DNA from: Ahaetulla prasina
Taxonomy: Eukaryota > Chordata > Lepidosauria > Squamata > Colubridae
Assembly (NCBI RefSeq): GCF_028640845.1
Contig: NC_080541.1
Location: 154,397,502-154,461,501 of the forward strand
Direction of reading: 5' to 3'
DNA: 64,000 nt
Every line of letters begins with the position of its first letter. Positions within the stretch are counted from its first letter, which is position 1. Under the pieces are notes generated by a model. It made no database searches, was not told the origin of the DNA, and saw nothing but the letters and a program-made list of their open reading frames with translations. Made by a program: the position numbers and the translations under genes. This document shows positions 10,241-21,590 of this stretch, one piece after another.

Positions 10241-10633
10241 TAGTATAGATAATCCTCCACTTACAACCATTTGTTTAGTGACTGTTCTAAGTTACAACAT
10301 CAGTGGAAACTGGACTTATGACCAGTTTCCACACTTGTGACTATTGCAATGTTGCCATGGTCATGTGATGAAAATTCAGGCACTTGGCAACTGGCATATA
10401 TTTATGACATTTATGTGGTCGTGAGATCACCAAGTGTAACTTTCCCAGCCAGCTTCCAACAAGCAAAGTCAATGGGAGAGGCCAGATCCACTTAACAACC
10501 ACATTTCACTTAACAATTGCATCGATTCACTTAACAACTGGGGCAAAAAAGGTCATAAAATGGGGCACGACTCAACAGGGTTGCTTAACAACAGAAATTT
10601 TGGGCTCAGTTGTGGATGTAAATTGAGGGCCAC
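10241..10633 (-). mobile_element. Tigger-like MITE, near complete
   Basis: Reverse-oriented copy of the MITE family at 24375-24743, running from ATAATCCTCCACTTACAACC to GTAAATTGAGGGCCAC. It contains the repeated words CACTTAACAACC that make these elements partly self-complementary. No transposase. Confidence 0.8.
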
Positions 10634-10890
10634 TTTCATATTGGCATCAACTAAGTACTACATGTACCATATCTGGGGTTGCTTCAATGGTACTTCCTAA
10701 ATGAGCAATCAAAACTCACTTAATTTGAAAGGCATTAAATGAAGGCAAACTGAAATAGTATTAGGCATGGCAGCAGCTGCAGCTTGAAAGGATCTGTTCA
10801 GACTTCAGCGTGCTTTTCCTGCTTTTCATCAGAATAAACATTTTGGGTGATGGATATAGATGTAACACATGCATATGTTTTGTATTTTGG

Positions 10891-11043
10891 GTCATGGACA
10901 GTGATGGGATTCAGCCAGTTCGCACCATTTCGGGAGAACTGGTTGTTAACTTTCTGAGCAGTTTGCTGAACTGGTTGTTGGAAGGAATCATTAGGGCAGA
11001 GAACCGGTTCTTAAATTATTTGAATCCCACCACTGGTCATGGA
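10891..11043 (+). mobile_element. 137-bp hAT-type MITE with perfect target duplication
   Basis: The element (10899-11035) begins CAGTGATGGGATTCA and ends TTTGAATCCCACCACTG, flanked by GTCATGGA on both sides. Its twin at 27514-27650 has exactly the same length in the other orientation. A ~20-bp word (GGATATAGATGTAACACATG) occurs on both sides (about 10853 and 11042), so the target site sat between two direct repeats. Confidence 0.9.
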
Positions 11044-12109
11044 TATAGATGTAACACATGCAAAAATGCATGGATCTTGTGTCATAATGTCATAAGACTC
11101 TTTGCATCAGTCTGACACCTCTTATCTTTCCCTATAGAGTACTGTACTACTGATTGGCTGTGGGTCAGTAGATTCCTTTCAATAATCTAAGGGGGTAATA
11201 ATTAACTGAGCTCTTCCAAGGAGCCGGCAATTCTTCAGATGTAATTTTGTATGAAGATATTTGAAGAAAGTGATCACGGATGATAAGCACTTAGCAGTGA
11301 GAAGAGAATGCAGTTTTGCGTAAACATATCAGATTCCCAAATAACTCTGCCCTGTTTTTAATTTTAATTTACTCTTTCAATTTGAGGCATACCATCAAGA
11401 TAAATAAAGAAAACAATTCCAGGCTACAGAGTAAGCCAAATATCAAAATCATTGAAAGCTGACCATGAAAGCCTCTTTAAGGCTGAACATTTGGAGGTTA
11501 TCAGGATATATATATATATTAAAAAAAAACCACTGTAATATTTATCAGAAACTTACCCCACCTTGCTTTAGCCTTCCTTAACTCCATGTGCATTTGAATA
11601 ATTTAAGAGAGCTAAGGCAGTGGACAACAGTTTTGCAGCATTCGTTATCTGGCTGCGCTAGCATAATGACTATTAAACATTTTATTTCTCCTGGCTGCCT
11701 TTCTACCTCTCTGACAAAATGGTTTAGTGAGCCATTGAAAATATATTGTGAGATGATAATGCCAAAAAAATGGGTCTTGGTATTCCAGCTTGGCCTAGGA
11801 TCAATATATTTCTGGTCCGTGCTATTCTGGTGTTGGTGCTGCTCTGTGACATTCTAAGTGATTGGTGGATACCTCAGTACAAATTACAGCACATCAAACT
11901 CTTCCTTTAATTGATATGTACAATGCTCTGTTTACGCCACCCGTTACATTTTTTCTTTTCTTTTCTGTTGTATTGACAGCTAATTGGCTTTTAAAAATAA
12001 TTTCTTGGTACAATAAATTTATTGTATAATAAACAACATGATCCAGGTGGTCAGGAAGGCCCAACAGAAACTTCATTTCCTTAGGGTCTTACATAAAAAC
12101 AGGGGGGGG
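11044..12109. other. Unique DNA
   Basis: No supported feature apart from a short (TA)n at 11508-11519. Confidence 0.5.
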
Positions 12110-12660
12110 GGAACAATTGATGACCTCCTTTTACCGGTCCACAATAGAAAGTGTCCTCACTTATTGCATCACAATATGGCGTGCTGGTCTGACAACTGCG
12201 GATAAAAAAACATTACAACGGTGGTGAGCACAGCACAAAACATTGTGGGCTGTTCCCTGATACCACTGGATGGGATCGCTAGGGCTCGCTGCCTTAGAAG
12301 AGTGAGGAAAATTCTCAGGGACAACTCTCACCCTGGACATCACTTCTTTACCCTCCTACCATTGGGAAGGAGATATAGAAGTATAGCCAGCCATACAAAC
12401 AGGCTGAAGAACGTGGTCTGTCAGACCTCTGAATGAGAAATAACATCATAACTATGTAGTATGATGGACTGTAGGGCCATTGCAATGTGTAACATGTTCA
12501 CACTGGTGCAATAGGACTGGGTGTTTTGTTAATATGATTTATTGGGTTAGGAATTTTCTGTCTTCACTATGAGTTGTATTGTGTTGGGGGGGGGTGCACT
12601 GAGGGAGCTCAATCAATCTCTTTGCACATATGTTGTGCAGTGACAATAAAGATTTGAATT
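12110..12660 (+). mobile_element. CR1/L3-type LINE, 3' end of ORF2 and UTR
   Basis: The plus strand encodes, with frameshifts, a reverse-transcriptase C-terminus: a segment with LRRVRKILRDNSHPGHHFF and LLPLGRRYRSIASHTNRLKN (12290-12415), then a 3' UTR ending in GTGACAATAAAGATTTGAAT (to about 12658). The same protein block is at 19440-19620. The copy is truncated at its 5' end. Confidence 0.75.
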
Positions 12661-12685
12661 TATCAGTTTACTGTTTGACATATGC

Positions 12686-12698
12686 CCACTAGGTGGCA
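12686..12698 (+). promoter_or_regulatory. CTCF-like motif
   Basis: CCACTAGGTGGCA resembles the CTCF core (CCASYAGRKGGCR). It is only a motif match. Confidence 0.25.
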
Positions 12699-12814
12699 TC
12701 AAAAAGTAAAAGTGTGGAATCCCTTGGGCACTATTTAGTGGTCATTCGTGTTTGTGCAGCGAGATGTAATCAATGAATTAATGTTGCTGAAGAATTGGAG
12801 TTGAGAAAGAGATT

Positions 12815-13124
12815 TCGCCACGGTTGTTAAGTGAATTGCAACTGTTAAGTTAGTAACTTGGTTGTTAAGTGAATCTGGCTTCCCCATTTACTTTGCTTGT
12901 GAGAAGGTTGCAAAAGGTGATCACATCACATGACTCCTGGGTCACTGCAACCCTCATAAATATGAACCAGTTGCCAAGCATCTGAATTTTGATCACATGA
13001 CCATGAGGAGGCTGAAATAGTCATAAGTGTGAAAAATGTTCATAAGTCACATTTTTCAGTGCTATTTTAACTTTGACTGGTCACTAAATGAAGTGTTGTA
13101 AATCGAGGACTATCTGTACCAGCT
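12815..13124 (+). mobile_element. Tigger-like MITE, 5'-truncated
   Basis: Forward copy missing its first ~90 bp; it ends with TGTAAATCGAGGACTATCTG. Internal words GGTTGTTAAGTGAATCTGGC and GATCACATGACCATG match the other copies. Confidence 0.8.
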
Positions 13125-13132
13125 TTTCTATA

Positions 13133-13256
13133 ACAACTTTTCTATAAAAGTTGACTTTGTATATAATATACAAATGGATGAAGACTATTGCTTAACACAT
13201 TGTAAGCCGCCCTGAGTCTTCGGAAAAGGGCGGGATATAAATTCAAATAAAAAAAA
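13133..13256 (+). mobile_element. MIR-like SINE, subfamily 2, 3' end only
   Basis: Contains AGTTGACTTTGTATATAATA and the tail GCCGCCCTGAGTCTTCGG ... GGGCGGGATATAAAT with a poly(A) end, identical in plan to 21420-21497. The tRNA head is missing; the copy abuts the Tigger MITE. Confidence 0.8.
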
Positions 13257-13624
13257 AAACCTACTAAAATTACTCCCAAAAGTCAGATCTAGCAAAATCT
13301 GTATTATATTTTAATTTCTTTTTTTTTGAGCACTTAAGTCCAATGTTTTAGTAACTTTGAAAAAGTTCAGTGATTGCATTGTCTTGAATGCATACTTCAG
13401 GCTACACGATACTTCTTTTCCTTTAAAGCCTTTAAATTCCTTGAAATATATTCCTGCAGGAAATTCTATGGAATCTAGAAGAATTATAACAGATCAGTGC
13501 CATTCTGTGGTTCTCTGGATTTATTAATTTTTAAAAAAAAAAAATTTAGTAGCAATTATATGCTGTGAATTGGATGGTTCTACCTGGAGCACCTGCAGCA
13601 ATGCCTATTTACAATTTTCAAGAT
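13257..13624. other. Unique AT-rich DNA
   Basis: I see nothing here beyond an A run at 13531-13545. Confidence 0.5.
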
Positions 13625-13995
13625 TTAAAATAGAATAGAATTTTTTATTGGCCAAGTGTGATTGGACACACAAGGAATTTGTCTTGGCGCATATGCTCTC
13701 AGTGTACAGAAAAGATACCTTCATCAAGGTACAACACTTACAACACTTAATGATAGTCATAGGCTACACATTTAACACTTAATGATATAACACTTAATGA
13801 TAGTCATAGGCTACAAATAAGCAATCAGGAAACAATCAATATCAGTATAAATCATAAGGATACAAGCAACAAAGTTACAGTCATAAGTGGAAGAAGATGG
13901 GTAATGGGAATGATGAGAAGATTAATAGTAGTGCAGATCTAGTAAATAGTTTGACAGTGTTGAGGGAATTATTTGTTTAGCAGAGTGATGGCGTT
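13625..13995 (-). mobile_element. CR1/L3-type LINE 3' UTR with AATAG tail
   Basis: Reading in reverse, the UTR ends with the words that on the plus strand read GGCCAAGTGTGATTGGACAC and ACAAGGAATTTGTCTTGG, next to an AATAGAATAGAAT tail at 13629-13641. Related copies: 19426-19912 and 42479-42835. An internal piece (ACACTTAATGATAGTCATAG) is duplicated at 13735-13820. Confidence 0.8.
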
Positions 13996-16900
13996 CAGGA
14001 AAAACTGTTTTTGTGTCTAGTTGTTTTTAAAATTAAGAAGTGACTTTTTTATTACTTACTTTTTAAAATGAAGTTTCATTTTTCTTCAATTTGTGTGATA
14101 TTTTTCTGTTTGCTAGGATGGGAAAAGAATGGCGGATATCTTTAGTTACATGCCATGACGCTATGTGACTATGACTATGTGGCAGTGCTTAGTATTTCTT
14201 AGATAGATAGATAGTATTTCTATCTAATGTAGCTTTTTATCCACCAGAAAGACAGCAGGGGATGATCCTATCTTTCTCACGCAGTGCAGGTTGGGGGTGG
14301 GATGTCGTGTGAGTTTCCCCTTGCAAATTAAGTGATGGTGACAGAAACTACAAAGTCATTACTCCAGGGCACGAGAAGGGGTAGGGTATGAAGTTTCAGA
14401 GGTTTCTAAGTGGGGAAATTTGTGATGCAACTGGCTTGGCCCAGCTCACTACAGGTATTTATCCTATGTAAACCAAGTCACTGAGATAGGCAGATGTGTT
14501 TGGAAGTAGGTAATATGATTTTGAATCACAGAAAAGATTTACATTTCTTTAGGTTTTGATTCCCTTCAGCTATTGGATTGTATATTATTTTGATTTTCTG
14601 GATGTTACAGGAGAGCTCAGTAAAACAGCAGGAAGTTTACCTCCAAAGAAGAGGAAATAAAGAGAGGCATAAATATGGAAAACCATGCAACCAGAGAGAG
14701 AGAAAAAAATCCAATCTATTTTGGACACCAGCATTTATTCAAGGGTTGAAATACTATTCCACCTTTTTATCTATCTCAGAAAGAGATTTAGGGACACATT
14801 TTATGAGATGGTAAAAGCAACAAGTACAGCTTAAAAGCAACTTGCAGTAGGAAAGAGGCGAGACAAGCGAAGGGAGTAGATTAATGGCGTTTTACCCCTT
14901 GCTATCTGTTTTCCACCATCCCTCCCGTAATAGGTTTCGAGGAAGCTTAAGGCCCTTCGGTGCCAGGAGTAAGGGATTCCATATGAAATGGGGGAAGATG
15001 AAAAGCGAGCGGTTCAGCGAAAGTGCCATCTGCTCAGCTTTGCAAAGCTGATCCCGACATTAGCACTGCCATTTCATGAAGTTTCTAGCAACAACAACAA
15101 AATCAGTTCATAAAATGCATAGCTGTAGGTTAGTCGTCTAATGTCCTGCTGGGGGGAAGGGAGGGGGGGCAGAAGGCTCTTGCTTCTATTGGAAGAGTCG
15201 GAAAAGGAAAGTGGAAAGTGGTTTCAAGGCAGAAGATAAGTTAATACGGGTCATTTGGAAGGAAGCACAATATTGTGGATAAACTACCAATCTTTACCTT
15301 CAGTTCTTTTAATTTAGGTCTAGGGATTGGTCTATAGGTCAGTTCAGGCATCTCTCAGTTTCTTATTTTTGCAAAATTGCCTACATTGTGTCACCAAATT
15401 TTAAAAACTTATTTTAAAAATTGGTAGTGATATTTCTGTACATCTTAATGGACATTTCTCTCAGTCTCCATGGGCACACAGATACACACACACACAGAAT
15501 TGATTTCATCTATCCAGATTTTCCAATTTTCCCAGATATAATGCATTTTTGTATTTTCCCTCTTAAATGTACACATATTTCTGCAGACTTTCTTCCTAAT
15601 ATTCATTTTTTTGTTTTTGTTTTTTGAAAAATAATGAAGAACATTGCAGTAATGGAATAAAAGTACTTTTCAATGATAATTAAGTATTAGTTTATGCATT
15701 GGGTTCCTAATAAAAATCACTTAATTTTTTTTGTCAAAAATAAACAAAAAAAAAATCATCTTTATTCCTATTTCCATCAGCTGTACTCAACAGCCAAACT
15801 GTTAATTTACATTATCACATGCCAAACTTCTATCACCATCATATTAATGAAATAATAAAAAGGAAATGCCAACCACAAATGGATCGCTCTTCTACTATAC
15901 TGCAATCATATATCAAAGTTTAGCAGTGATGTTTTTGATCATACAATCCTTTCCTATCAACTGTCTTTTTCTCTGGTCACCTTGTGCAATAAATACAAGT
16001 TGACATTATGTTATAGTCAACATGAGAGAACTTTAAGATTGATTATTTACAACTGGAAAGCAAAGGTAGTAAGAGCAACTACGGCAGTAGGTCTAAACAA
16101 TAACCGAAACAATCCAGTTTGCAAATCGTAGCATTACGATGTTAAATTTGCCAGTCTGCACTAACGCCTCCTTTTTTTCAATTACGTGCTAATAACTGTA
16201 GTGCTTTCCAAACAAAATATTTATTAACAGATGGAGCATTTCAGCTTCATGTTTAGTATTTCATTATAAAAAACACAGAAAGAAAAGCGCATTGTCTTTA
16301 TTACTCTATAACATTTTCTTCCTTTCTTCCATTTTAAATGAAAGTGAGTGCAGCTATGAATTTATAAAAGAAAGATTGGAGGGAAGCAACTTTTGGATGG
16401 TTCAGGAACCACCAGATTGGCCAGCTGGATCATAATACAACACAATTATAATTATCTTTAAACCCATTGCAAACCATGAGCTTAAGGATTTATAAATCGG
16501 CACTGGATGGTGGCCTTGATCTGTGGAAAAAATACCTCCTAAATGTATTATTAAATAATGCAATGCAAAGAAAGGCTTGTTTAATAAGCCCTTGGTGGTC
16601 TTGAACAATGCTGTATTGTTATAGTCCAAATGAGAGAATGTGGGTTTAATTGAAGGAGAGCTGGCTCACAAAGTATTGTTCAAACACACACATTTATTGA
16701 CTAAGTCAGGTCCCTTCTTCTCTGGCTGACTTACAACTGATTACTTTAGGCTTGGGGAGATGGAATAAATAAGATAACCTTTGAGAAATCTGTTTAGGTA
16801 ATGCACAAAACCTGGCCTGCAGTTTTTCTAGATTGTGATCACTTTGGAAAATAAGCACAATGTTTCACATATTCAAGTGAATTTGGCACATGTCACCAGT

Positions 16901-17090
16901 TACTGGACAATTTTAAAAAATGCAAAAGAACATGAAAATTATTTGGGGAGATAGAGGTGAACTGCATAGTTAGCAACTTAGTCTTGAATTTATTCTCAAA
17001 TCCTTAGTTCCATTAGATGTGTAGCAGGCAATAATGTCCACTAATAATGTCTTTTTTTGTTTGCTTCATCTAGTGTCTTTTCTGATTAAT
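13996..17090. other. Mostly unique DNA, possible conserved non-coding blocks
   Basis: No exon or named repeat is seen. A short (GATA)n is at 14201-14214. The block 14860-15120 is richer in CpG than its surroundings and holds the perfect 18-bp palindrome TCAGCTTTGCAAAGCTGA at 15034-15051. The block 16020-16200 is also non-repetitive. Whether these are conserved regulatory elements cannot be told from one sequence. Confidence 0.4.
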
Positions 17091-17091
17091 T

Positions 17092-17143
17092 TGAATGAAT
17101 GAATGAATGAATGAATGAATGAATGAATGAATGAATGAATATA
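17092..17143 (+). repeat. (GAAT)n microsatellite at an L2 3' end
   Basis: Twelve to thirteen TGAA repeats lie directly against the 3' end of the reverse-oriented L2 copy, consistent with growth from the LINE tail. Confidence 0.95.
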
Positions 17144-17790
17144 TTGGCCACCCATCTTTAAATAAGGTGACCCTAGGCGGCTAACAATATTAAAAAGATA
17201 AAACTATACAATACAAATAAAATACTGTAAAAATACAAATACTCAACCTTAACTAAAAGATGGTGAAGGAGGGAATAAGATGAGCAGGAAGGGAAGTGGG
17301 ATCTGTTATCAATTTATCGGGCACTTTCAATATAAACCCCTCTCCCATTAGAGCTCCCAGCCAACTGGCAGAGCCAGGCCATTAAGTTCTTGGGGAAGGT
17401 CAGGAAGGTTGGAGCCGACCTCATGGGGCAAGAAGTTCCAAAGGGCAATGCAATGGCAGAGAAGGCTCTTCTCCTGGACCCCAGGATACCCTGGCCAATG
17501 GCACCTGCAGCATGCCTGGGTGGGGTGGACCAATCCAAATGGGATGAGATGGTCCCTCAAATAACCTGGACCCATACCATGAATGGCTTTAAAGGTGATT
17601 ACCAACATCTTGAATTGCACCTGGAATAACCAGCAGCCAGCCCAGTTCATGGAGCAGTGGTGTTCCATGGGCCACCCTTGGGTCCCCAAAAACTGCCTGT
17701 GCTGCTGCCCTCTGCAACAGCTGTAGTTTCTGAATGCTCTTCAAGAGTAGCCACATGTAGAGCAATGACACAAAGGACATTAGAATTGAT
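17144..17790 (-). mobile_element. L2-type LINE, old, C-terminal part and 3' UTR
   Basis: The minus strand keeps broken pieces of the L2 C-terminus: QKLQLLQRAAAQAVFGDPR (about 17720-17680), VITFKAIHGMGPGYLRDHLI (about 17600-17540), then a decayed SLLCHCIALWNFLP block. In intact L2 copies these read FKALHGLGPGYLRDRLL and AFSVGAPTLWNELP. Frame changes show it is a pseudogene. Confidence 0.75.
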
Positions 17791-18039
17791 CATACGTCAT
17801 ACCACTGATTTTTTAATGTAAACTTCTAGAACTAATGCCAACAAATTTGGGGGGGGGAACCCTCTATGATGCATCTTCTTCTTCTTGTGCCATATCTGTC
17901 ATCGGATGTTGACAATCATGTTGGCAATCCTATTCTATGATGCATTCAGCAGAATAATACTTGATCAACGATATTTTTAATCAGGAATAACAATAACCTT
18001 TACACTGCTTTGGGTGTGCATACCTTTAGTTGGACTTTA

Positions 18040-18776
18040 CTTCTGGTGACTCTCTGGAATAGGGTTCATATTTATGACTGTCGCTGTGTCCTGAGGTCAT
18101 GTGATCCCCTTTTGCGACCTTCTGACAAGGAAAGTCAATGAAGAAGCCAGATTCACTTAATAACTCTGTGACTAACTTAACAACTGCAATGATTCACTTA
18201 ACAAATGTGGCAAGAAAGGTCATAAAATGGGGCAAAACTCACTTAACAAATGTCTTGCTTATCAACATAGAATTATGGGCTTAATTGTGGTCGTGTCAGG
18301 CCTGGAAACCATACTAGACTTTAGGGTTCCAGATGCTGCCACATTTTTCCCCTGAGGGGAAGAAGGGGGGTTGAGGGGTATGGTAACATTCTTCAAGCGG
18401 TCACGGTCGGATGGTGTTCACATCTGCAGGAGGAATGGTGAGAAGATATTTGAATGAACTGGGAGAACGTGGGACCATGTGACCAGCAAAGGGGTTAGGG
18501 AGGTGGGACTCTTGGGGTTTGTATAACTGGGAAAAGAATCCGGAAGTTCAGTTTTGGAATTTTACTCATCGTGTGCCAGTTTCCTCATGCTAGTAAAGAA
18601 CTCTGAAAGACAATGGCTTCTGAGTTTTTTTTTATGCAGAAGAGGTTTTTCTGGAACCCTGACATACCCCTCAACCCCCCTTCTTCCCCTCAGGGGAAAA
18701 ATGTGGCAGCGTCTGGAACCCTAAAGTCTAGTATGGTTTCCAGGCCTGACAGGTCGTAAGTAGAGGACTATCTATA
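18040..18776 (-). mobile_element. Tigger-like MITE split by a later insertion
   Basis: The reverse copy runs from about 18040 to 18293 and resumes at 18752, ending with GTAAGTAGAGGACTATCTAT. The 458-bp element between the parts duplicated five bases of it. Confidence 0.8.
18289..18756 (+). mobile_element. 458-bp element with 89-bp terminal inverted repeats
   Basis: The element (18294-18751) starts TGTCAGGCCTGG and ends CCAGGCCTGACA. The first 89 bases (18294-18382) and the reverse complement of the last 89 (18663-18751) differ at one position. It is flanked by the 5-bp direct repeat GGTCG (18289-18293, 18752-18756). The interior looks LTR-like: TG..CA can be read from 18294 to 18664, with TATAACTGG near 18523 and AGTAAAGAA near 18590. 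A 5-bp duplication and TG..CA suit an LTR, but such long inverted ends do not. No ORF is present. Confidence 0.8.
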
Positions 18777-19425
18777 CACTATTGCTTTCATGTTTTTGGA
18801 ATGCTCTGGAGGAGTGTACTTCAAGGCATTTTCCTTTGCTATTCTCCTCTTTGTCACTGCAAACCAAATATCTTATGCGCAGTCTGCTTATGCGCAGTCT
18901 CTCTCATGGTATCTTTTTACTTTAAAAAATTAATCCAAAACTATAGTGTGGTTCATTCACAGCTTTTTACCATATCAAAACATATGTAAACATTCTGTCA
19001 GTTATACAGATAAATCTGTAAAATATATTACTTTTCTTGGCAGTTCCTAGTCACTGATACTGCAAATAGCTTTAATTTTCATCTGGCATCATTTTTTGTT
19101 TTTTGGTATGCTGATGTTGTCATAGTAAATACACCATGCTCATTTGAATATTGCCATGCTCATTTGAATTAAAGCTTTTTTAATGACATAAGTGATGATG
19201 GGTTTTAAAAAAAGGGTTTTATAAAAAGGTAATTTTAATGCAACATAGACATCTCATTGAGTGAGATTGTGTGTGCAAATTTTAGGAAAGTAGGACTTTG
19301 AAAGAAGGGAGACTATTTGGTCTTTCAATAATGGAGATGCAGTTATCAGCCAACTTGTACTCTTTTCCTACCATGTCCAAAAGTTTCTTTTTTATTCTAT
19401 CCTGGATTTTGCTATTAGCTTTGCA
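18777..19425. other. Unique AT-rich DNA
   Basis: No feature recognised. TGCCATGCTCATTTGAAT-type words are repeated once at 19130-19170. Confidence 0.45.
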
Positions 19426-19912
19426 TTGAGCTTTGCAAGTGTTTATTCTCCTGTACGAATCAAGAAGAGGGCCGTGAAAATATTTGCAGATCCCTCGCAT
19501 CCTGGACATAAACTGTTTCAACTCCTACCCTCAAAACGACGCTATAGAGCACTGCACATCAGAACAACTAGACACAAGAACAGTTTTTTCCCGAAGGCCA
19601 TCACTCTGCTAAACAAATAATTCCCTCAACACTGTCAGACTATTTACTGAATCTGCACTACTATTAATCGTTTCATAGTTCCCATCACCAATCTCTTTCC
19701 ACTTATGACTGTATGACTATAACTTTTTGCTGGCAATCCTTATGATTTATATTGATATATTGACCATCAATTGTGTTGTAAATGTTGTACCTTGATGAAC
19801 GTATCTTTTCTTTTATGTACACTGAGAGCATATGCACCAAGACAAATTCCTTGTGTGTCCAATCACACTTGGCCAATAAATAAAATTCTATTCTATTCTA
19901 TTCTATTCTATA
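19426..19912 (+). mobile_element. CR1/L3-type LINE 3' end with (ATTCT)n tail
   Basis: An open stretch encodes ASVYSPVRIKKRAVKIFADP, then HPGHKLFQLLPSKRRYRALH and RTTRHKNSFFPKAITLLN, the end of the reverse transcriptase polyprotein. After the stop (19618) comes a 3' UTR with TGCACCAAGACAAATTCCTT and an ATTCT tail at 19887-19910. The ORF end is intact, so the copy is fairly young, though 5'-truncated. Confidence 0.85.
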
Positions 19913-20149
19913 TAAACATATAGCACAATTTTTGCCTCCATTAATAGCATTAGAATAAGTTTTAAGTGCTGTGGTCATACTTAGAGTAGACACACTAAGT
20001 TCCTCATTAAGAGTTTTCTGGAAGTTGATGAGGACAGTAGGAGAATTTTCAGCACAATATTTATGGAATATATAACCCAATACTATTAGAAGCATAATAG
20101 AACAAGTATTATAAAGTGATCTTCAAACTATACAAACATATGTATATTC

Positions 20150-20640
20150 TATAGAGGTGCAGTGTCTGCTGCAGAAGACACTGAAGAATTCTATGGCAAA
20201 CTACAAAGGTATTAAATCAAAAATCTAGAGAATGTATACTATTACTAATGGATGGTTGGAATGGAAATGGAGAAACGGAGGAATTAGGAAATGTAATAAA
20301 ACTTGGACCAGATAAATGTGACAATGCAGGAGATAAATTAATGGAGTTTGGTCAAATCTGCTTCAAGCAACATAAACACAAAATCTACACTAAACAAAAA
20401 ATAATGGAACCAGTCTGATTATGGAAACAAACAAACAAAATGATCCACTTGATAAACAAGCTATATTTTACACAGATTATAAGACAAATAGTAAAGGATA
20501 GATTAAGTACACCAAAGAGAATCTGGGAGAGTATGAGGAAACTGAAAAGAAATTGTGAAAACTGAAGTGGAAAAAGGTTCTCAAAAAAGAAAAAGATTCA
20601 AGGGAGTTTTAGAACAAACCATTGTGATAATCACAGACAG
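20150..20640 (+). mobile_element. BovB/RTE LINE remnant, endonuclease region
   Basis: The decayed translation shows EFYGKLQRY (20190), then GNGETEELGNVIKLGPDKC and AGDKLMEFGQICFKQHKHKI (20265-20390). These line up with the RTE endonuclease segment (GDWNAKVG..., GLGVQNEAGQRLIEFC...). Stops and frameshifts throughout make it a fossil. Confidence 0.55.
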
Positions 20641-20967
20641 GGCAAGGGTGAAAACCTTAGATAATCATCGAGACATGATGACTGAACTCAAATTTTCAAT
20701 GTCAAAGAAGAAAGGAGAAGGAAAGGTATAATCAAGAGTGTCCAGGATTAGGAGAAAATAACATGAAAAAAGGAAAATTAAAAACTCATAGGAAAATACG
20801 TGACTAAAGTACAGTTGCTTATGGGTAATCATGGAAGATAAATGCAGGCAAAAGAAGTTTAAGGAAGATGTAAAGATCATATTGAAACCTTTTGCAAACA
20901 AATGACATAAACACTTGTAGAGAGTGAACATCTTCAGAAACCAACACTACTAGGAACTGAACCTAGG

Positions 20968-21232
20968 GCCGCGGTGTGGCTCAGGCTGTAAGAAGCCTGT
21001 TATTAAAACACAGCTGCCTGCAATTACTGCAGGTTCAAGTCCCACCAGGTCCAAGGTTGACTCAGCCTTCCATCCTTTATAAGGTAGGTAAAATGAGGAC
21101 CCAGATTGTTGGGGGGGGCAATAAGTTGACTTTGTAAATATACAAATAGAATGAGACTATTGCCTTACACACTGTAAGCCACCCTGAGTCTTCGGAGAAG
21201 GGCGGGATATAAATGTAAATTAAAAAAAAAAA
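20968..21232 (+). mobile_element. MIR-like SINE, subfamily 2 (first of a dimer)
   Basis: Head GCCGCGGTGTGGCTCAGG with box B GGTTCAAGTCCC, core GGTTGACTCAGCC...GGTAAAATGAGGACCCAGA, and tail CCACCCTGAGTCTTCGGAG...GGGCGGGATATAAAT plus poly(A). The tail matches the 3' end of the L2 LINE at 53420-53460, so L2 is the probable mobilising partner. Confidence 0.85.
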
Positions 21233-21497
21233 ACCTTGAGTGGCGCAGACTGTTAAAACAGTCTGTTATTAACAACAGCTGCCTGCAATTATTGCAGGTT
21301 CAAGTCCCACCAAGCCCAAGGTTGACTCAGCCTTCCAGTCTTTATAAGGTAGGTAAAATGAGGACCCAGATTGTTGGGGGCAATAAGTTGACTTTGTATA
21401 TTAATATACAAATAGGATGAAGACTATTGCTTAACATAGTGTAAGCCGCCCTGAGTCTTCAGAGAAGGGCGGGGTATAAATGCAAATAAAAAAAACC
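21233..21497 (+). mobile_element. MIR-like SINE, subfamily 2 (second of a dimer)
   Basis: Starts CCTTGAGTGGCGCAGACTG directly after the A-tail of the first copy and has the same core and GCCGCCCTGAGTCTTCAGAG tail. It was either inserted in the first copy's A-tail or both moved as a dimer. AACCTA flanks the pair (about 20960 and 21500), which favours a joint insertion. Confidence 0.85.
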
Positions 21498-21567
21498 AAA
21501 ACCTAATGGACAATAGATTTGTGACCTGCCCAGAGTTTAATTTAAGAAGGACAGCCATACAAATTTA

Positions 21568-21590
21568 TTATATATATATATATATATAGG
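21568..21590 (+). repeat. (AT)n microsatellite
   Basis: A short AT repeat at the tail of the reverse Penelope-like fragment. Confidence 0.9.

Noticed and set aside
18294..18664. Definite solo LTR of an endogenous retrovirus
   Set aside because: TG..CA and a 5-bp duplication fit, but the 89-bp inverted copy at the right end lies inside the duplication, so the element as a whole is not a plain LTR.
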